Of a stretch of 64,000 nt of DNA, positions 53,423 through 64,000 are shown piece by piece; position 1 is the first letter of the stretch, and the number at the start of each line of letters is the position of its first letter. The DNA comes from Megamerina dolium (lineage: Eukaryota > Arthropoda > Insecta > Diptera > Megamerinidae). The notes beneath the pieces were generated by a model. That model did not search any database, was not told the DNA's origin, and saw only the letters and a list, made by a program, of their open reading frames with translations. A program made the translations under genes and the position numbers. The stretch covers positions 65,180,407 through 65,244,406 of the forward strand of contig OY978525.1 of NCBI GenBank assembly GCA_963854835.1. Reading direction: 5' to 3'.

Positions 53423-53683
53423 GGTATGGATAGCAATGTTTGGAGTAACATCGATTGATTTTTCATCATTTATTGCATCATTGTTTGCATTGAGTTCATG
53501 AATTGGTTCATATTCTGAATTAATGTTTGAAGCAAATGTTCAAGGGTACTTGGCTGTTAGGTGGGCAGTGAGTGCTTCTGCTCATTATTTACATTGCTTT
53601 GTTGGTGTGGGTTTTGTTTTAACACACTAGCGTATGAATTGGTTTGATTCTTGTTTGAGATTGCAGAGAAGAATTGTGTTGCA

Positions 53684-54864
53684 TCAATATTTGTCTCTTA
53701 CTTGAGTTTGCTCAACTGGTTTTAGAGGTTGCTTGCTAGCGGAGAAATTTAGCTTCAGGATTTTATATACGGGGCAACCTCTATAATTTGCGGTGTGATT
53801 ACCTCCACAATTGCTGCATTTTTTCTTGCTAGCATCGCCTTTAGACTTTGGGCATATGTTTGATTTATGGAGATCTCCACAAATCACACAAACAGCTTAG
53901 TCTTAGTCTTAGCAGCAGTCTTAGTATGTCCATATTCTTGGCAGTTGCTGCACTGAGGAGGTCCAGTTCTCTTATGGGGTTCTTCAATTGTGATTTTGCC
54001 ATGCAATAAATATCGAATTTTATATATAGGGTGTACTTCACCTTTTTTTAGGGGTTTTGTTTCAGGCTGAAGCTCAATACGATATAACGGTTGAGGTATA
54101 TTGCTCTTGTTGAGAATGTTGAATACTGTTTTGGCTTGAAACCCTTCTTCCTGAAGGGCAAGTTTGATTTCGTTAATGTCAACGTTGGGTTCGACGCCTT
54201 TGAGTACAACGATTAAGCCCTTACTACTTTTTAGCTGATATGTGTAGTAATTTTTTTTTACAGCATCAAATTCCGCAATTACTTTGCGATAATGAGTTTC
54301 GCTGTAGATTTGCACTTTCGTTTCCTCAATTTGGCCTTTGCGAATAGGAACAACGTGGAAATTCTTTGGTCCTATAAGACTTGTAATTCCAGAAATCAAC
54401 TTATCTGAGTTGCGTTCTCTTAAGAAAATGGGTGGGGGTTTGAAATTTTTCTTGGAGATAATATTTTCGTCACTTTCATCACCTGAAAGCAAAGCGTATC
54501 TATTTTCCGAACTAATAGGGGCAGTGTTCTGCTTTTGAATTTTTGTTGAATTCATTTGTTTTGAATTTTGTGGACTTCTTTTTCGCTTTATTACAGTAAT
54601 GTAGCGATCAATTCCAGTTTGAACAGCAACTGGTTCTTTATTAGTCATCGCACTAGTTGCTTTAACTACTGGGTCATGCACTTCAGTAGAAAGACCGTTA
54701 TTTGTTTGCTTTGATGTTGTAGTTACAGCAGGAGAAGCGCATTGTACACTCCACGGTATAGAGGGAGATAGTATATCACGAGAGAACAAATTATTTTTTT
54801 TGTCTGTATTTATTGTTGTTGCAAATTTTGATGTAGTGTTAGAGTGAGGAATATGTGCAGGCAA
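53684..54864 (-). pseudogene. Jockey copy 2 ORF1 (Gag-like, CCHC knuckles)
   Basis: Binds the element RNA. An N-terminal Ser/Thr-rich region without clear domain; then a structured segment (LIGPKNFHVVPIRKGQIEET, VVLKGVEPNVDINEIKLALQ, PLYRIELQPETKPLKKGEVH) typical of Jockey ORF1, then knuckles starting CSNCQEYGHTK, CGDLHKSNICPK and CSNCGGNHTANYRGC. A frameshift near 53885 splits the first knuckle from the others. Confidence 0.82.
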
Positions 54865-55199
54865 AAGATTTGCACTGTTACTTTCACTTGTGCAGTGTGT
54901 ACCAACTGTTTTTTTTTTGATAATGCACTTATGGGGGTGGGGGGGTTTGCGCGGGTGATTACAAATTATGGTTTACACACACATTAACAGGCGATTGCCG
55001 TTGCCGGAGAGGAGAGCGCTGAACACTCATATTATAAACAAAATGTTTGCAAACGATATTATTTTATTTATTTTTTTTTTTTTCTAAAAAAAAAATCACC
55101 GAAATAACTCCTTGAGTTTCTTAGCGTCTTTTCGCAAAATATTAAAATTATTTTTTTTTACTGAAAACAATCACTTTTCCGACTCTATCAAACACGTCC

Positions 55200-56460
55200 A
55201 CTCTTATTGGTGACTTTCACAGAAGAACATTTAAATTTTTTCTTTTTATGCATATAATTATTACTGTTATCTTATTAGTATGGTTAAAACTACTACTATG
55301 TTTATTCCATATGATACATTCTTATGGTATTTTAGCTCCTAAATTTCTTTAATATTTTTGAAGTTATTTAGTACAATGTTTTCAAAAGCAATGGATCTGT
55401 TATATGTTTGATTTAATATTGCTACTGGTATTACATAAGCATCATGTTATTCTATTATTTTGTTTTTAAATTCTCTTTTGTTTATTTTTAATTTACAATT
55501 AGCAAAATTTATTAGATAGTTTCCGTTTAATATTAATTTTCTTGTATGGCAATTTTGAATTAGTTTTAACTCTACGACATTTTTATTATTATTGTATCTT
55601 CCGAAATTTCTTTAATTTGTGTTTTATTATTAATTTGAAATGTACAATCGTCTGAAAAAATACAACTTTGACTTATTTTTAAATTCTTAAAATCATTATT
55701 TTCTTTATATTCATAATTTTGGTTTTCTATTGTTACAATTGTTGTGTCTCTTTCGCTTATTTCTAAATGATTTTTGTTAGGCAATGCTGTAATTATTTTT
55801 GATTGAGCGATAATGTAGTTTCTGGGTATTTTTATTGCAATTATAATAGACTCATTTTTGTAGGCTAGTATTCCAATTTTTGACAATTTTAATTTATAAA
55901 AATCGTTATCGAACAGGTCTATTTCTTCTTTAGAAAATACTCCTGGATGAACTATATTGTGTTTAGTTGCTGCTATGTTATATTGTACACTGTCTATTTT
56001 TTGTTCTAGCATTCTCAGTTTAATCATTTGATCTTGGTAAAGTAATTGTTTTTCTATCCTGTTATTTGCTTTATATATTTTATTTATTGTTTGTTCTATT
56101 TTTAATCTATCGGTTTCTATTGAATTATGCAATAGATGTAGTGTATTGTTAAAGTGGTTATTTATGGTTGTCATAGCGTTATGGTCGTTTTCTGTTATTC
56201 TTATGTGTTCTTCTATATCTTGTCTATCGTCATCATCCATTATTCCGAATAACCATTTATAAATCTTACCTCCTATATTAATTAAACCTCTTTTTACTAT
56301 TTTGTCTTTCATCGCCTTAGGTATTATAAATCTAATCTTAGCTTCTACTGTCTAAATTTCATTTAGTAGTAAATTCTTATTATCTATTTCTACTCTTTTA
56401 ATATTATCTTCTAGTTTTCCTAGCTCTTCTAATATGTCCTTAGTTCTAATAATATGTAAT
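55200..56460 (-). pseudogene. Envelope remnant of element D
   Basis: Errantivirus envelope proteins are class I fusion proteins related to baculovirus F. Seen on the minus strand: a basic KRG site followed by a glycine-containing segment like the family fusion peptide, then a long heptad-like helical region (56312-55572), and after frame breaks a hydrophobic stretch near 55260-55290 that could be the membrane anchor. The N-terminal part before the cleavage-like site is very short, with a stop near 56354. A further stop and frame change follow 55572. It is not functional as it stands. Confidence 0.7.
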
Positions 56461-56479
56461 ATAGTGCTGGTCTCATTGG

Positions 56480-58010
56480 TTATTTCCACCTCTTTTGCTT
56501 GTACCATACCCTGCTTCTTCCAGTATAGGAGTCACCTGCAAATGCCCTATCATCATCGTTGTCAGTATTATTGTCCCTGTCGGTGTCATTTTGTATACCT
56601 GCAAATTTGAAAGGTCTTTTAATATTTGCAGGGTGTACATTTATTAAGGGGGTAATTCTAAAATATGGTTCGTCCTTATGCCTTACTCTTTTATAATTCT
56701 TAATTGGTCCAGTTTCTCTTTTTTCTTCGTATTGTTCTCTACTCTTGTTTCTATTGTTTATCATATGCTCTTTGGTTTGGTTAATTCTATCTTGTAGTGT
56801 GGTTGGTTCTACGTTTTTAATGGTTGAGTGATAGCGGTTGTTATAGTTACCTATAACGATTTGTATCCTCATGGCAGTTGAAAGACTCGGATCATCAATG
56901 CTTGTTAGTTTTTCCAACAAGGTTGAGTGAAGTCTTTCAATATCTGCATTCCCTGTATGGCTGTTTGGTTTTGTAAGATGAACTTCAACGCTTTCTTTGT
57001 TGAGAAACTCGATCAATTGCTCTACACGAAATTCGTTGTCCATGATAACTTTTTTTGGTTTTCCAAATTTAGCAAAATGCTCCATTATTATGGCTTTCTT
57101 TGCCCTCCAATTTCTATCGGTCATATTATATGCTGCTGCGAATTTTGTTAAGTTGTCAATTACTGTGACAAATGACTGTTTCTTAAAATGAAAAATGTCT
57201 ACATGTATTATTTCATTCTTTTCTGTGTCTCTGTTAGTTTAAACTTCGGTTTTATGGGTTTCCTATTGTATTTAATTTGTTGACATTTTTCGCAATTATT
57301 AATTATAAGTTGTATGTGTTCACGAAATCTCGGGTAGTATATTTTATATTTTAACGTAAAAAATTTTTCATCTATGCCACTATGCATTGCTTCATTCTTA
57401 TGATATAAGGCGATTTGTTTGTGCAGTTCTTCTTCTGTTTCTATTTCTGATGCTCTCTTTGTGCATTTTGTAAATAGCAGATTTTTGTCTCCGGCAAACA
57501 TTGATATTATAATTTCTTGGATTTTATTATAATCCCTTTCTGAAACTTCTGAAAAGATCCCTACTCTTCCTTTTCCTATATATCTTGATAGAATATCCTT
57601 ATTTATAGATTCCTCTTCCCTTGGATTTATTTCCAGTATTATGCTTTTGTGGAGTCTTTGCATCTCGGCTCCTGGGCTGTATGTTAATATAATTTGAGTT
57701 TTATATTTGTTTACTATCTCCTCCTTGATCCTGAAGTGTTCTATTAATTCTTCTTCAGCGGAATGAATTGTATCAGACATTTCTAGGTTTGACTCATTGT
57801 CATTGCCTTCGTTTATTTTTGGTACATTCTCAATGCGACTTAAAAAGTCCGCTACTACGTTGTCTTTCCCTTGCAAATATTCTACTTCGTAGTTATATTC
57901 TTGTAGTTTCAAAAGCCATCTGTGGTGTCTCTGTGAAAATTCCTTTCCTTTGTATTTGTTATTTAAAAATTTTATCGGGCAATGGTCTGTGATGATTTTG
58001 AATTTTTTCC
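56480..58010 (-). pseudogene. Integrase and RNase H end of element D
   Basis: 57912-57208 starts with the RNase H end (NYEVEYLQGKDNVVADFLSR) and carries the integrase zinc region (KQIALYHKNEAMHSGIDEKF ... CEKCQQIKYN). A stop near 57205 precedes the core: KPKKVIMDNEFRVEQLIEFL (second catalytic Asp in MDNEF), SHTGNADIERLHSTLLEKL (Glu in the IERLHSTL motif), then a basic C-terminus (56480-57124). The first Asp region lies between the two open segments in another frame. Confidence 0.8.
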
Positions 58011-59126
58011 GTAGATATATGGCCTGACATATGTTACTGCATACATGATTGCTAGAAATTCTTTATTTGTGGTGGCATATCTTTGTTCGTGATCATTTAG
58101 TGTTCTTGATATAAAATATACTGGGTGTCCTTCTTGTGATAATACTTCTCCAATAGCATAATCACTGGCATCCGTTGTTATTGTAAATGTTTTATCATAA
58201 TCTGGGTATTTCAAAATTGGATGTGATGATATTAGCGCTCTCAAATTTTCAAAGCTAGCAATATATTCAGGGTCGTTTATGTTAACTTTACACCCCTTTT
58301 TTAGATATTTAATCATTGGGTACGCAATTTTAGCGTAATTCTTTATAAATTTTCGGTAATACCCTGTGGCTCCCAGAAATCCCTTTATGTGTTTTTCCGT
58401 TTTCGGAATGTCCAAGTTCAATATTGCCGTTATTTTATTTAAATTTGGTTTTATTCCACTTTCTGTCAGTGTATGTCCCAAGAACATGGTTTCTTTCTTT
58501 AGGAAGCTGCATTTGTTTGCTTGGATCTTCAGGTTATGTTCCTGTAATCTTGAAAACATTTTTTCTAATGACTGCATATGTTCTTCCAATGACGTGGAAA
58601 ATATCAGTATGTCATCCAAATAGACCACGCATATTTTATTAATGTATTCCCTTAATATCTCATTCATTAATCTTTGAAAAGTGGCTGGGTCATTTTTTAA
58701 CTCGAAAGACATTCTGACGTATTCGTACAGACCTGCTGGAGTAACAAATGATGTTTTTTCGATATCCTTCTTTGCCATTAGAATTTGATGGTAACCTTTT
58801 GCTAGATCTAAGGTGCTAAAGTACTGTGCTTTGCCCAATTTGTCTAGGATTCCATCTATATTTGGCAGCGGATATTTATCGTCAACAGTAAGTTGATTTA
58901 GTCTCCTGTAAGCAACCACTAACCGAAATTTGTTTGTACCTGAGCTGTCTGACTTCTTTGGCACTATTATTATGGGTGAGCTATATCTGCTTTGACTTTT
59001 CCGTATTATTCCTTGATTCTCCATTTCTTCAATTTGTCTTCTTGCCTCTTCCTCATGTTTAGATGGCAATCTATAAATTCGGGAATTAATTTGTTGGTCC
59101 GTTGTTGTTTTAATTTCATGAACCAC
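57972..59126 (-). pseudogene. Reverse transcriptase of element D
   Basis: Long open frame: INSRIYRLPSKHEEEARRQI, SRYSSPIIIVPKKSD, FSTLDLAKGYHQILMAKKDI, the catalytic CVVYLDDILIFS, FLGHTLTESGIKPN, FLGATGYYRKFIKNYAKIAY, then RNase H FTITTDASDYAIGEVLSQEG and YATTNKEFLAIMYAVTYVRP. The usual RMPFGLKNAPATFQ reads RMSFELKNDPATFQ and VVDYRRLN reads VVAYRRLN, so conserved residues are replaced. The frame ends at 57972 within RNase H. Confidence 0.85.
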
Positions 59127-59461
59127 TGCTCTTGTACTTTCAGCTGGTCCCCCATTTCTTTGTCCTGTATATTAATGATTTTTACATTTTTCAAAATGAA
59201 ATCATTCCCTAATAAAAGGTCATATGGCTTTTCGAAGTCCATTTTTAACCATCGCATCTTGGAATTTTGTGGGTATCTGAATTCTACTGGGCACGGTGTC
59301 ATAACTTTTTCGTTCGACGTTTTGATTTTCCCATTCAGTGTACTAATCACTGTTTTATTTCTTTCTAAGACCGGTAAATTGTATTTTTCGAAACTTGATT
59401 TTTTCATTATGCTTATTGTCGAGCCTGGGTCTACCAGTACTCGCCATTTCTTGTTAAACAT
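59006..59461 (-). pseudogene. Protease of element D
   Basis: WRVLVDPGSTISIMKKSSFE gives the aspartic protease site in the form DPGST; YDLLLGNDFILKNVKI is the second motif. It overlaps the RT frame by 121 bases, a frame relation seen in related elements or caused by a small indel. Position between Gag and RT supports the call. Confidence 0.78.
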
Positions 59462-59636
59462 AGTAAGTACAATGAGAATTTTATTTTGGTTTTCCGAGGC
59501 TAATTTGTAAAATAATCCTCTTTGTTGTTTATTTCCACTTTAGTAGTTTCCCGTCTTCGGCTTATGGCATCCACATCCATAGGTACTGGACCATTTGAAC
59601 GCCTTGATTGTTGGGTACCACTCTGCATATTTTGTC

Positions 59637-60500
59637 TCACCGGATTACCGTAATTTGTATTTTGCATTTTACACTGCTTTGGGTGAATCGCCCCGAATTA
59701 TTTTGCAGTTGGTTATTTTGACCATTTCGGGGTTGATTGTTATTTTGCTCATTCGAATTCTGTCTGTAGTTCCTGTTGCTGTTGAAATTCCTAGAATTTT
59801 GTGAGTTTTGGTTCATCACCAAAAATGAAGGATTTAAATTTCCATCATCCAATCCTATGAAATTATAAATTTTGTTTGACATTTCTGTCCATGTCGTTAT
59901 GTTCCGCACCGAATAGGCGTATATTCCCCCCGCGAATTGCTTTATTCTCTGAATAAGCATTCCGGAAAATATATCTTTCATCACTTCCCCAGAATCGCTT
60001 AAGACGCTAAACTCCGTTATATTGTCAATTATTTCTCTTGTTTTCTTCCTCAATTCCCTAATAGTTCCTACTCTTAGACTTTTTATGTCATTGGTTAGGG
60101 TTATTTGGTCTTTTGTTGGCCTAAAATGTTGCTTTAGTTTTGTTTTACATGCCTCCCAATTTTCTGGAGGGCTTACAGTTAATAGGTTCTTTGCCGTTCT
60201 TGTGATTTTTAAATCATATATTATTCTAAAACCTATCTATTGTTGCCCTTCATAATCAGTCAATACTCTGTCAATAGCTTCTATGAATGCTGGTCATTTC
60301 CTTGCATTCCCTTCAAACTGTTGCAAATATATGATATATTTTTCACCCTTTGCCTAATTGTTACACTATTTTGGGCTGCGTTCTGCGCCATCAACTGTGT
60401 TAATGATGCTATACAGCGAGTCATTAGCTCATTTGCTGTTTTGATTCTATTCCCTACTGGGTCTTCTTATTCCTTTTGGGGTATGCAATAGTTTTTGTAT
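59637..60500 (-). pseudogene. Gag of element D
   Basis: The capsid C-terminal half at 60053-59637 (IKQFAGGIYAYSVRNITTWT and a following Asn/Gln-rich tail) is open. The N-terminal part (60500-60060) is recognisable only in pieces with stops. No zinc knuckle: the C-terminus is Asn/Gln-rich, as in many errantivirus Gag proteins. Confidence 0.65.
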
Positions 60501-60555
60501 GTACTTTGCGCCTACAAGTATGCAACAATTTTTTTTATAAATTACTTAAGAATAC

Positions 60556-61620
60556 CAAAGCTGTAAAAGTGTGAACTCATTTTCTCTTTATTTAAATTTT
60601 GAAAATCTGCAATCTTTTTTTCTAGCATTCAGTGTGTGAAATCTTTAGGCTGATAAAAATGAATGAGTTCTATTCGTTTTCAATTCATGAATTGAAAATC
60701 CTAAAGAATTCACACAGAATTGAAATTTTGATGAATGCAGCCGCAGATGGCTGCAGCCTAAAATGAATGGGAGTGGCGATATCCATTCAGTAGCAAGCTG
60801 ACAGCGTTTCTTCTTCTTCCCGTTTTGTTGTTTATCTGTATGGTTATTGGATCTTTCATTTCTGGGTTACCATTGGCTTATATTAAATATAAAGAAAGTA
60901 TTATATGCAAAAATTATAAAAGTTTTATTTTGTATTACAATTTTTTGGTTTGTTTTAACGTAATATTTTTAATAAATTGAGAAGTAGCGACTAGCATGTT
61001 TGTTCCTGGTAGTTTGACCTCTTTCAAGAATTTTACGTATATATTAGGTGTAGTAAAAAAAATCCACTTCTTCTCCAATAGATGGATTTAGTAATCTGTA
61101 TCTCGCACCACGCTCTGGAAGTCCAATTGTCGAAAATATCGATAAAATAATGGAAATCATTGAGTCTGACCGTCATGTAAGCACTGTTTCTATTGCCCAG
61201 GAGCTAAAAATTGCACAAAAAACCGTTTGGAACCATTTAAATAAATAAAACCTTCAATTTAATGCAAAAATAATGGATTTGTTTTTACTACACCTAATAT
61301 ACGCATATTTACGTGTAATGCGTAGATATATAATGATCCGTTAATTTCTTTTCAAACGTAAATTTATTCAAAGTGAATCTTGTGGTATAAATTTAAAAAT
61401 GTTACATTGATAGTCCTATTTCAGAGGCATCAATGTTAAAGTCGTCACAGGAGAAGTACAGTACCAGCCTCAACATGCTGTTGTAAACGCTATTTTATAT
61501 AACAAATTCTTTTTTGTAATTGAAAAGTTTCGCTCAAAAATTTTTTCGTTATATATTATATATTAGTTTTGTCATGGTACAATAACACAAGGTATGTGTG
61601 GATGCTAACCGACTTACCTT
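60556..61620 (-). mobile_element. hAT-like element copy B, carrying a deleted mariner
   Basis: Reverse complement of copy A (39324 down to about 36680) with internal deletions, interrupted at 61044-61297 by a mariner remnant at the same region where copy A carries its Tc1. It starts CAAAGCTGTAAAAGTGTGAA. The far end is uncertain; the last match is TACCATGACAAAAC in reverse near 61575-61600. Confidence 0.75.
61044..61297 (+). mobile_element. Internally deleted mariner element
   Basis: 254 bp with inverted ends TTAGGTGTAGTAAAAA... at both sides and TA duplications (61042-61043, 61298-61299). Between them is the DNA-binding start of a mariner transposase: SGSPIVENIDKIMEIIESDR, HVSTVSIAQELKIAQKTVWN, HLNK, then a stop and the 3' end. 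The catalytic domain is gone. Confidence 0.88.
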
Positions 61621-61825
61621 CATCTGAAGTCGATACTAATGAGTTTTCCAACAATTTTTTTAACCCTGTAAAGCTAACGTTATTTAACATACACCAAAGG
61701 CAACGTTCGTTGATTCGACGAAGCGTGTTTTAAAACTTTAATAAACCAAAATATTAAAATGAAACGCCATTTGTTTTTCACTGTTTCCTGTTATTTATAA
61801 AAAATAACCAAAATTTTAATTATAT
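61621..61825. other. No gene recognised
   Basis: A+T-rich spacer. It ends with ATAT (61822-61825) next to a gypsy B LTR end. Confidence 0.45.
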
Positions 61826-62130
<305 letters not shown>

Positions 62131-62694
62131 CAATTAGCCATACTTCCATGTTCAATTCAAATATAATTATTTAATTATTTTACTCATTAAAATACTGTTT
62201 TCGCAGGCAAAATAAATTTTTGAAGTGAAACTTCTTAGGTGGCGGTGTCGCAAATGAAATGTGCAATTTTTAAAGCACATTTCGATACATGAGTAGGAAT
62301 ATACAGCATAAAGGAAGAATGCGAAAGAAAGCAACGTATGCACAACTACACAAAGCAACAAGAATTATAGAAGTAAAGATTGCGCCTTGAGTGAACAGTT
62401 ATATTTTTTGGTTTGAGTTTGACAGTCAACTGTTCGTATGGTGACGTCATTGTCTACAAGAACAGATTATTTTTTCGGCTTTTAAACGAGACGGTTCGTG
62501 CCAAACGGAGCAGCTCCACTCCAATATTCATTTTCAACAATAACAAACCAATTCATCATACCTTAACCCTACGGTAATAATTATAATTAACCCAACTCTA
62601 TCGTAATAAAAAAGAACTCTTTAACAAATCAAATTAAAGAAATCGTTTTAATCAACCATTGTGTTGCGAAGTAGTGCCGCAACATAAATGTAAC
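62131..62694 (+). other. Candidate LTR upstream of a tRNA-Ser-type primer site
   Basis: Non-coding sequence directly before a primer binding site should include an LTR, here ending AAATGTAAC next to TGG. AATAAAAAAG near 62605 could be a polyadenylation signal. The start is not determined because no second copy is present. Confidence 0.35.
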
Positions 62695-62720
62695 TGGCAC
62701 AGTCAGTAGGATCCAGTGAT
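62695..62720 (+). promoter_or_regulatory. Primer binding site, tRNA-Ser-like (element E)
   Basis: TGGCACAGTCAGTAGGAT matches the complement of a tRNA-Ser 3' end (TGGCGCAGCCGGTAGGAT) with three changes. After a 7-base interruption TCGAACCT (62720-62727), the next tRNA-Ser-complementary stretch, also occurs. The 17.6/297 group uses this primer type. Confidence 0.55.
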
Positions 62721-62727
62721 CGAACCT

Positions 62728-62978
62728 CGTTCGCAAAAAAAAAACTCCAAGAAATTGGAACAAATTAAAATTGGAAAAAATATACAACATAACATTTTCC
62801 GGAGACAGATAAACGAAAAGGCAAAACTCAAAAATATATATATAACACAATACAAAAAACAAATTGTGCACCACCGCCGGAATAAATGCAAATAAAAATA
62901 CAACAGCAACAGCAAAGCGGCAACGATAGCAGCACCAACAGCAGTGAGTTAATTAAGTTGATTTAATATAATCTGTAG
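62728..62978 (+). other. Leader of element E
   Basis: About 250 bp of A-rich, CAGCAA-rich leader-like sequence downstream of the primer site, cut by the hAT-like copy C. Gag is not reached. Confidence 0.4.
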
Positions 62979-63446
62979 CAGAGCTGTAAAAGAATTGAAT
63001 CATTAAGGAATTCACTCACCCTTCCATGACAAAACCAATCAGCTATTATTATTCACATAAATAAATTTGATGTAACTCGCACAGTACCCTGGAGTTTTGT
63101 ATTGCATATGCAACAACGCACAAGAATTCCCCCTCTTTTCTTGAAGCAGACTGTTGATTCGAGATGCACAATTTATATAAAAATTAATACAAATATGATA
63201 CGCCTAATATATTTATAACGAAAATTTTTTGAGCGAAACTTTTCAATTACAAAAAAAAATTTGTTATATAAAATAGCGTTTACAACAGCTTGTTGAGGCT
63301 GGTACTGTACCTCTGGTGACCACTTTAACATTGATGTCTCCGAAATAGGACTATCAAACCAAATATCGGATAGTTCTTCCCATTCTTCAACGATGTGTTG
63401 ACTTTGCGATGAAGAATTCTCACAATCAATTAAATTTTCAATTTGT
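62979..63446 (+). mobile_element. hAT-like element copy C, truncated
   Basis: Starts CAGAGCTGTAAAAGAATTGA and follows copy A (36700-37085) closely. It includes the coding remnant, which here lacks the stops of copy A. It breaks off at TTCAATTTG where Jockey copy 3 starts. Confidence 0.78.
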
Positions 63447-64000
63447 TTTATTTACAAACTTAAACTATTACTGCCTGCAAATGTCTCCTCATTGCTTAGT
63501 AGCTACCTCACGAAAAGACAATTTCTCGTACATCACAAGGATTACACAACAAATCCATTGGATATTCACGCTGGCGTTCCTCAAGGAAGCGTTTTGGGTC
63601 CCTTACTGTATCTTTTATACACTTCAGATATGCCCAACAATAACTATACATTCATATCGACCTTTGCTGATGATACGGCAATATTGTGCTCTCGCTCTAA
63701 TCCCATAGAAGCTACTAAACTCCTGCAGACTCATGTCGATTCTCTCGAAATCTGGCTAGAAAAATGGCGTATAAAAGTCAATGAATCAAAGAGCGTACAT
63801 GTAACCTTCACGCTAAGGCTAGATACATGTCCCCCACTTAAAATTAATGGCCAATCAGTTCCACAATGTTCCTCAACAAAGTACTTGGGTATTCACCTCG
63901 ACAGAAGGCTGACATGGAAAAATCACATAGAGGCAAAGAAAACTCAGATCAAGCTTAAAATGAATCAGTTATGGTGGCTGTTACACAAAAGATCAAAGTT
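63447..64000 (+). pseudogene. Jockey copy 3, ORF2 fragment running off the window
   Basis: Begins inside the RT at IYKLKLLLPANVSSLLSSYL, then GVPQGSVLGPLLYLLY and STFADDTAILCS. Nearly identical to copy 1 (43520-44073). A 5' truncated copy; its 3' end is outside the window, so no poly(A) or duplication can be judged. No stop was seen in the RT frame within the window. Confidence 0.88.

Larger units (their letters stand above)
51373..55190 (-). mobile_element. Jockey LINE copy 2, nearly full length
   Basis: Minus strand: 5' untranslated region (about 55190-54865), ORF1 (54864-53684), ORF2 (53422-51518) and part of the 3' untranslated region. It stops at TTATTGTTAG, short of the last 60 bp and poly(A) seen in copy 1, exactly where the element C LTR begins. 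So C probably inserted into, or was joined to, the Jockey 3' end. ORF2 has lost most of the endonuclease. Confidence 0.88.
55200..60555 (-). mobile_element. Errantivirus-like element D with gag, pol and env remnants
   Basis: Minus-strand order Gag (60500-59637), protease (59461-59006), RT/RNase H (59126-57970), integrase (57912-56480), envelope (56460 to about 55200). No LTR seen: the 5' end is cut by an hAT-like element at 60556 and the 3' end lies next to the Jockey 5' region. Its RT differs from that of element A, so it is another lineage. It is an old, damaged insect endogenous retrovirus copy. Confidence 0.85.

Overview
This is a eukaryotic, A+T-rich stretch that is almost entirely layered transposable elements. 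The families point to an insect, most likely a higher fly such as a tephritid (inference): env-bearing errantivirus-type Ty3/gypsy elements, BEL/Pao, Jockey, LOA and RTE-type LINEs, Tc1/mariner, hAT and Polinton remnants. There is no bacterial operon, CRISPR array or rRNA. Only one short segment looks like a host exon: about 92 bp at 25876-25967 coding part of a cyclic-nucleotide-binding domain, closest in style to Epac. The elements around it may therefore sit in a very large intron.

Layout. 1-6860 is a minus-strand errantivirus-like element (A) whose gag is split by a LOA-type LINE (2438-5589) with a 13-bp target duplication. 8405-10100 is a minus-strand RTE-type LINE. 10785-12125 is a second RTE-like LINE. 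12165-14640 is a decayed Polinton-type protein-primed DNA polymerase. 14698-15141 is a solo LTR of gypsy family B. 15146-18400 is a BEL/Pao element. 18948-19470 is a head-to-head pair of tRNA-derived SINEs, and 19611-19990 is a second BEL fragment. 20007-21648 is a 5'-truncated B element, and 22740-24960 is a decayed CsRn1-like gypsy element. 26904-33829 is a large inverted structure of two B elements joined inside the element, with U5 LTR ends on both outer sides. 34460-34827 is a complete SINE with perfect 13-bp duplications.

35925-39395 is a four-level nest: a MITE holds an hAT-like element, which holds a full-length Tc1 element with an intact DD34E transposase. A complete copy of that MITE lies at 39851-40381. 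40665-42590 is a second RTE copy and 42658-44573 a 5'-truncated Jockey with poly(A) and duplication. 45107-45511 is another MITE and 45962-46352 a third SINE. 46690-51372 is a gypsy element (C) whose Gag begins with a SAP-like motif. 51373-55190 is a nearly full-length Jockey lacking most of its endonuclease. 55200-60555 is an errantivirus (D) with env. 60556 to the end holds hAT copies, a deleted mariner, a (TA)n tract seeded on a B LTR end, an LTR element leader with a tRNA-Ser-like primer site, and the start of a third Jockey.

How the parts relate. Most coding segments are broken by stops, frameshifts or internal deletions. The exceptions are the Tc1 transposase (37530-38570), the Jockey reverse transcriptase at 42660-44408 and the RTE reverse transcriptase at 41042-42538, each a long open frame with its catalytic motif. 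The most informative signals are family B (shared lesions, identical U3 but divergent R-U5, ATAT at every outer junction examined), the SINE family, and the insertion order given by the nests. All identities come from reading motifs by eye; no database or alignment program was used.
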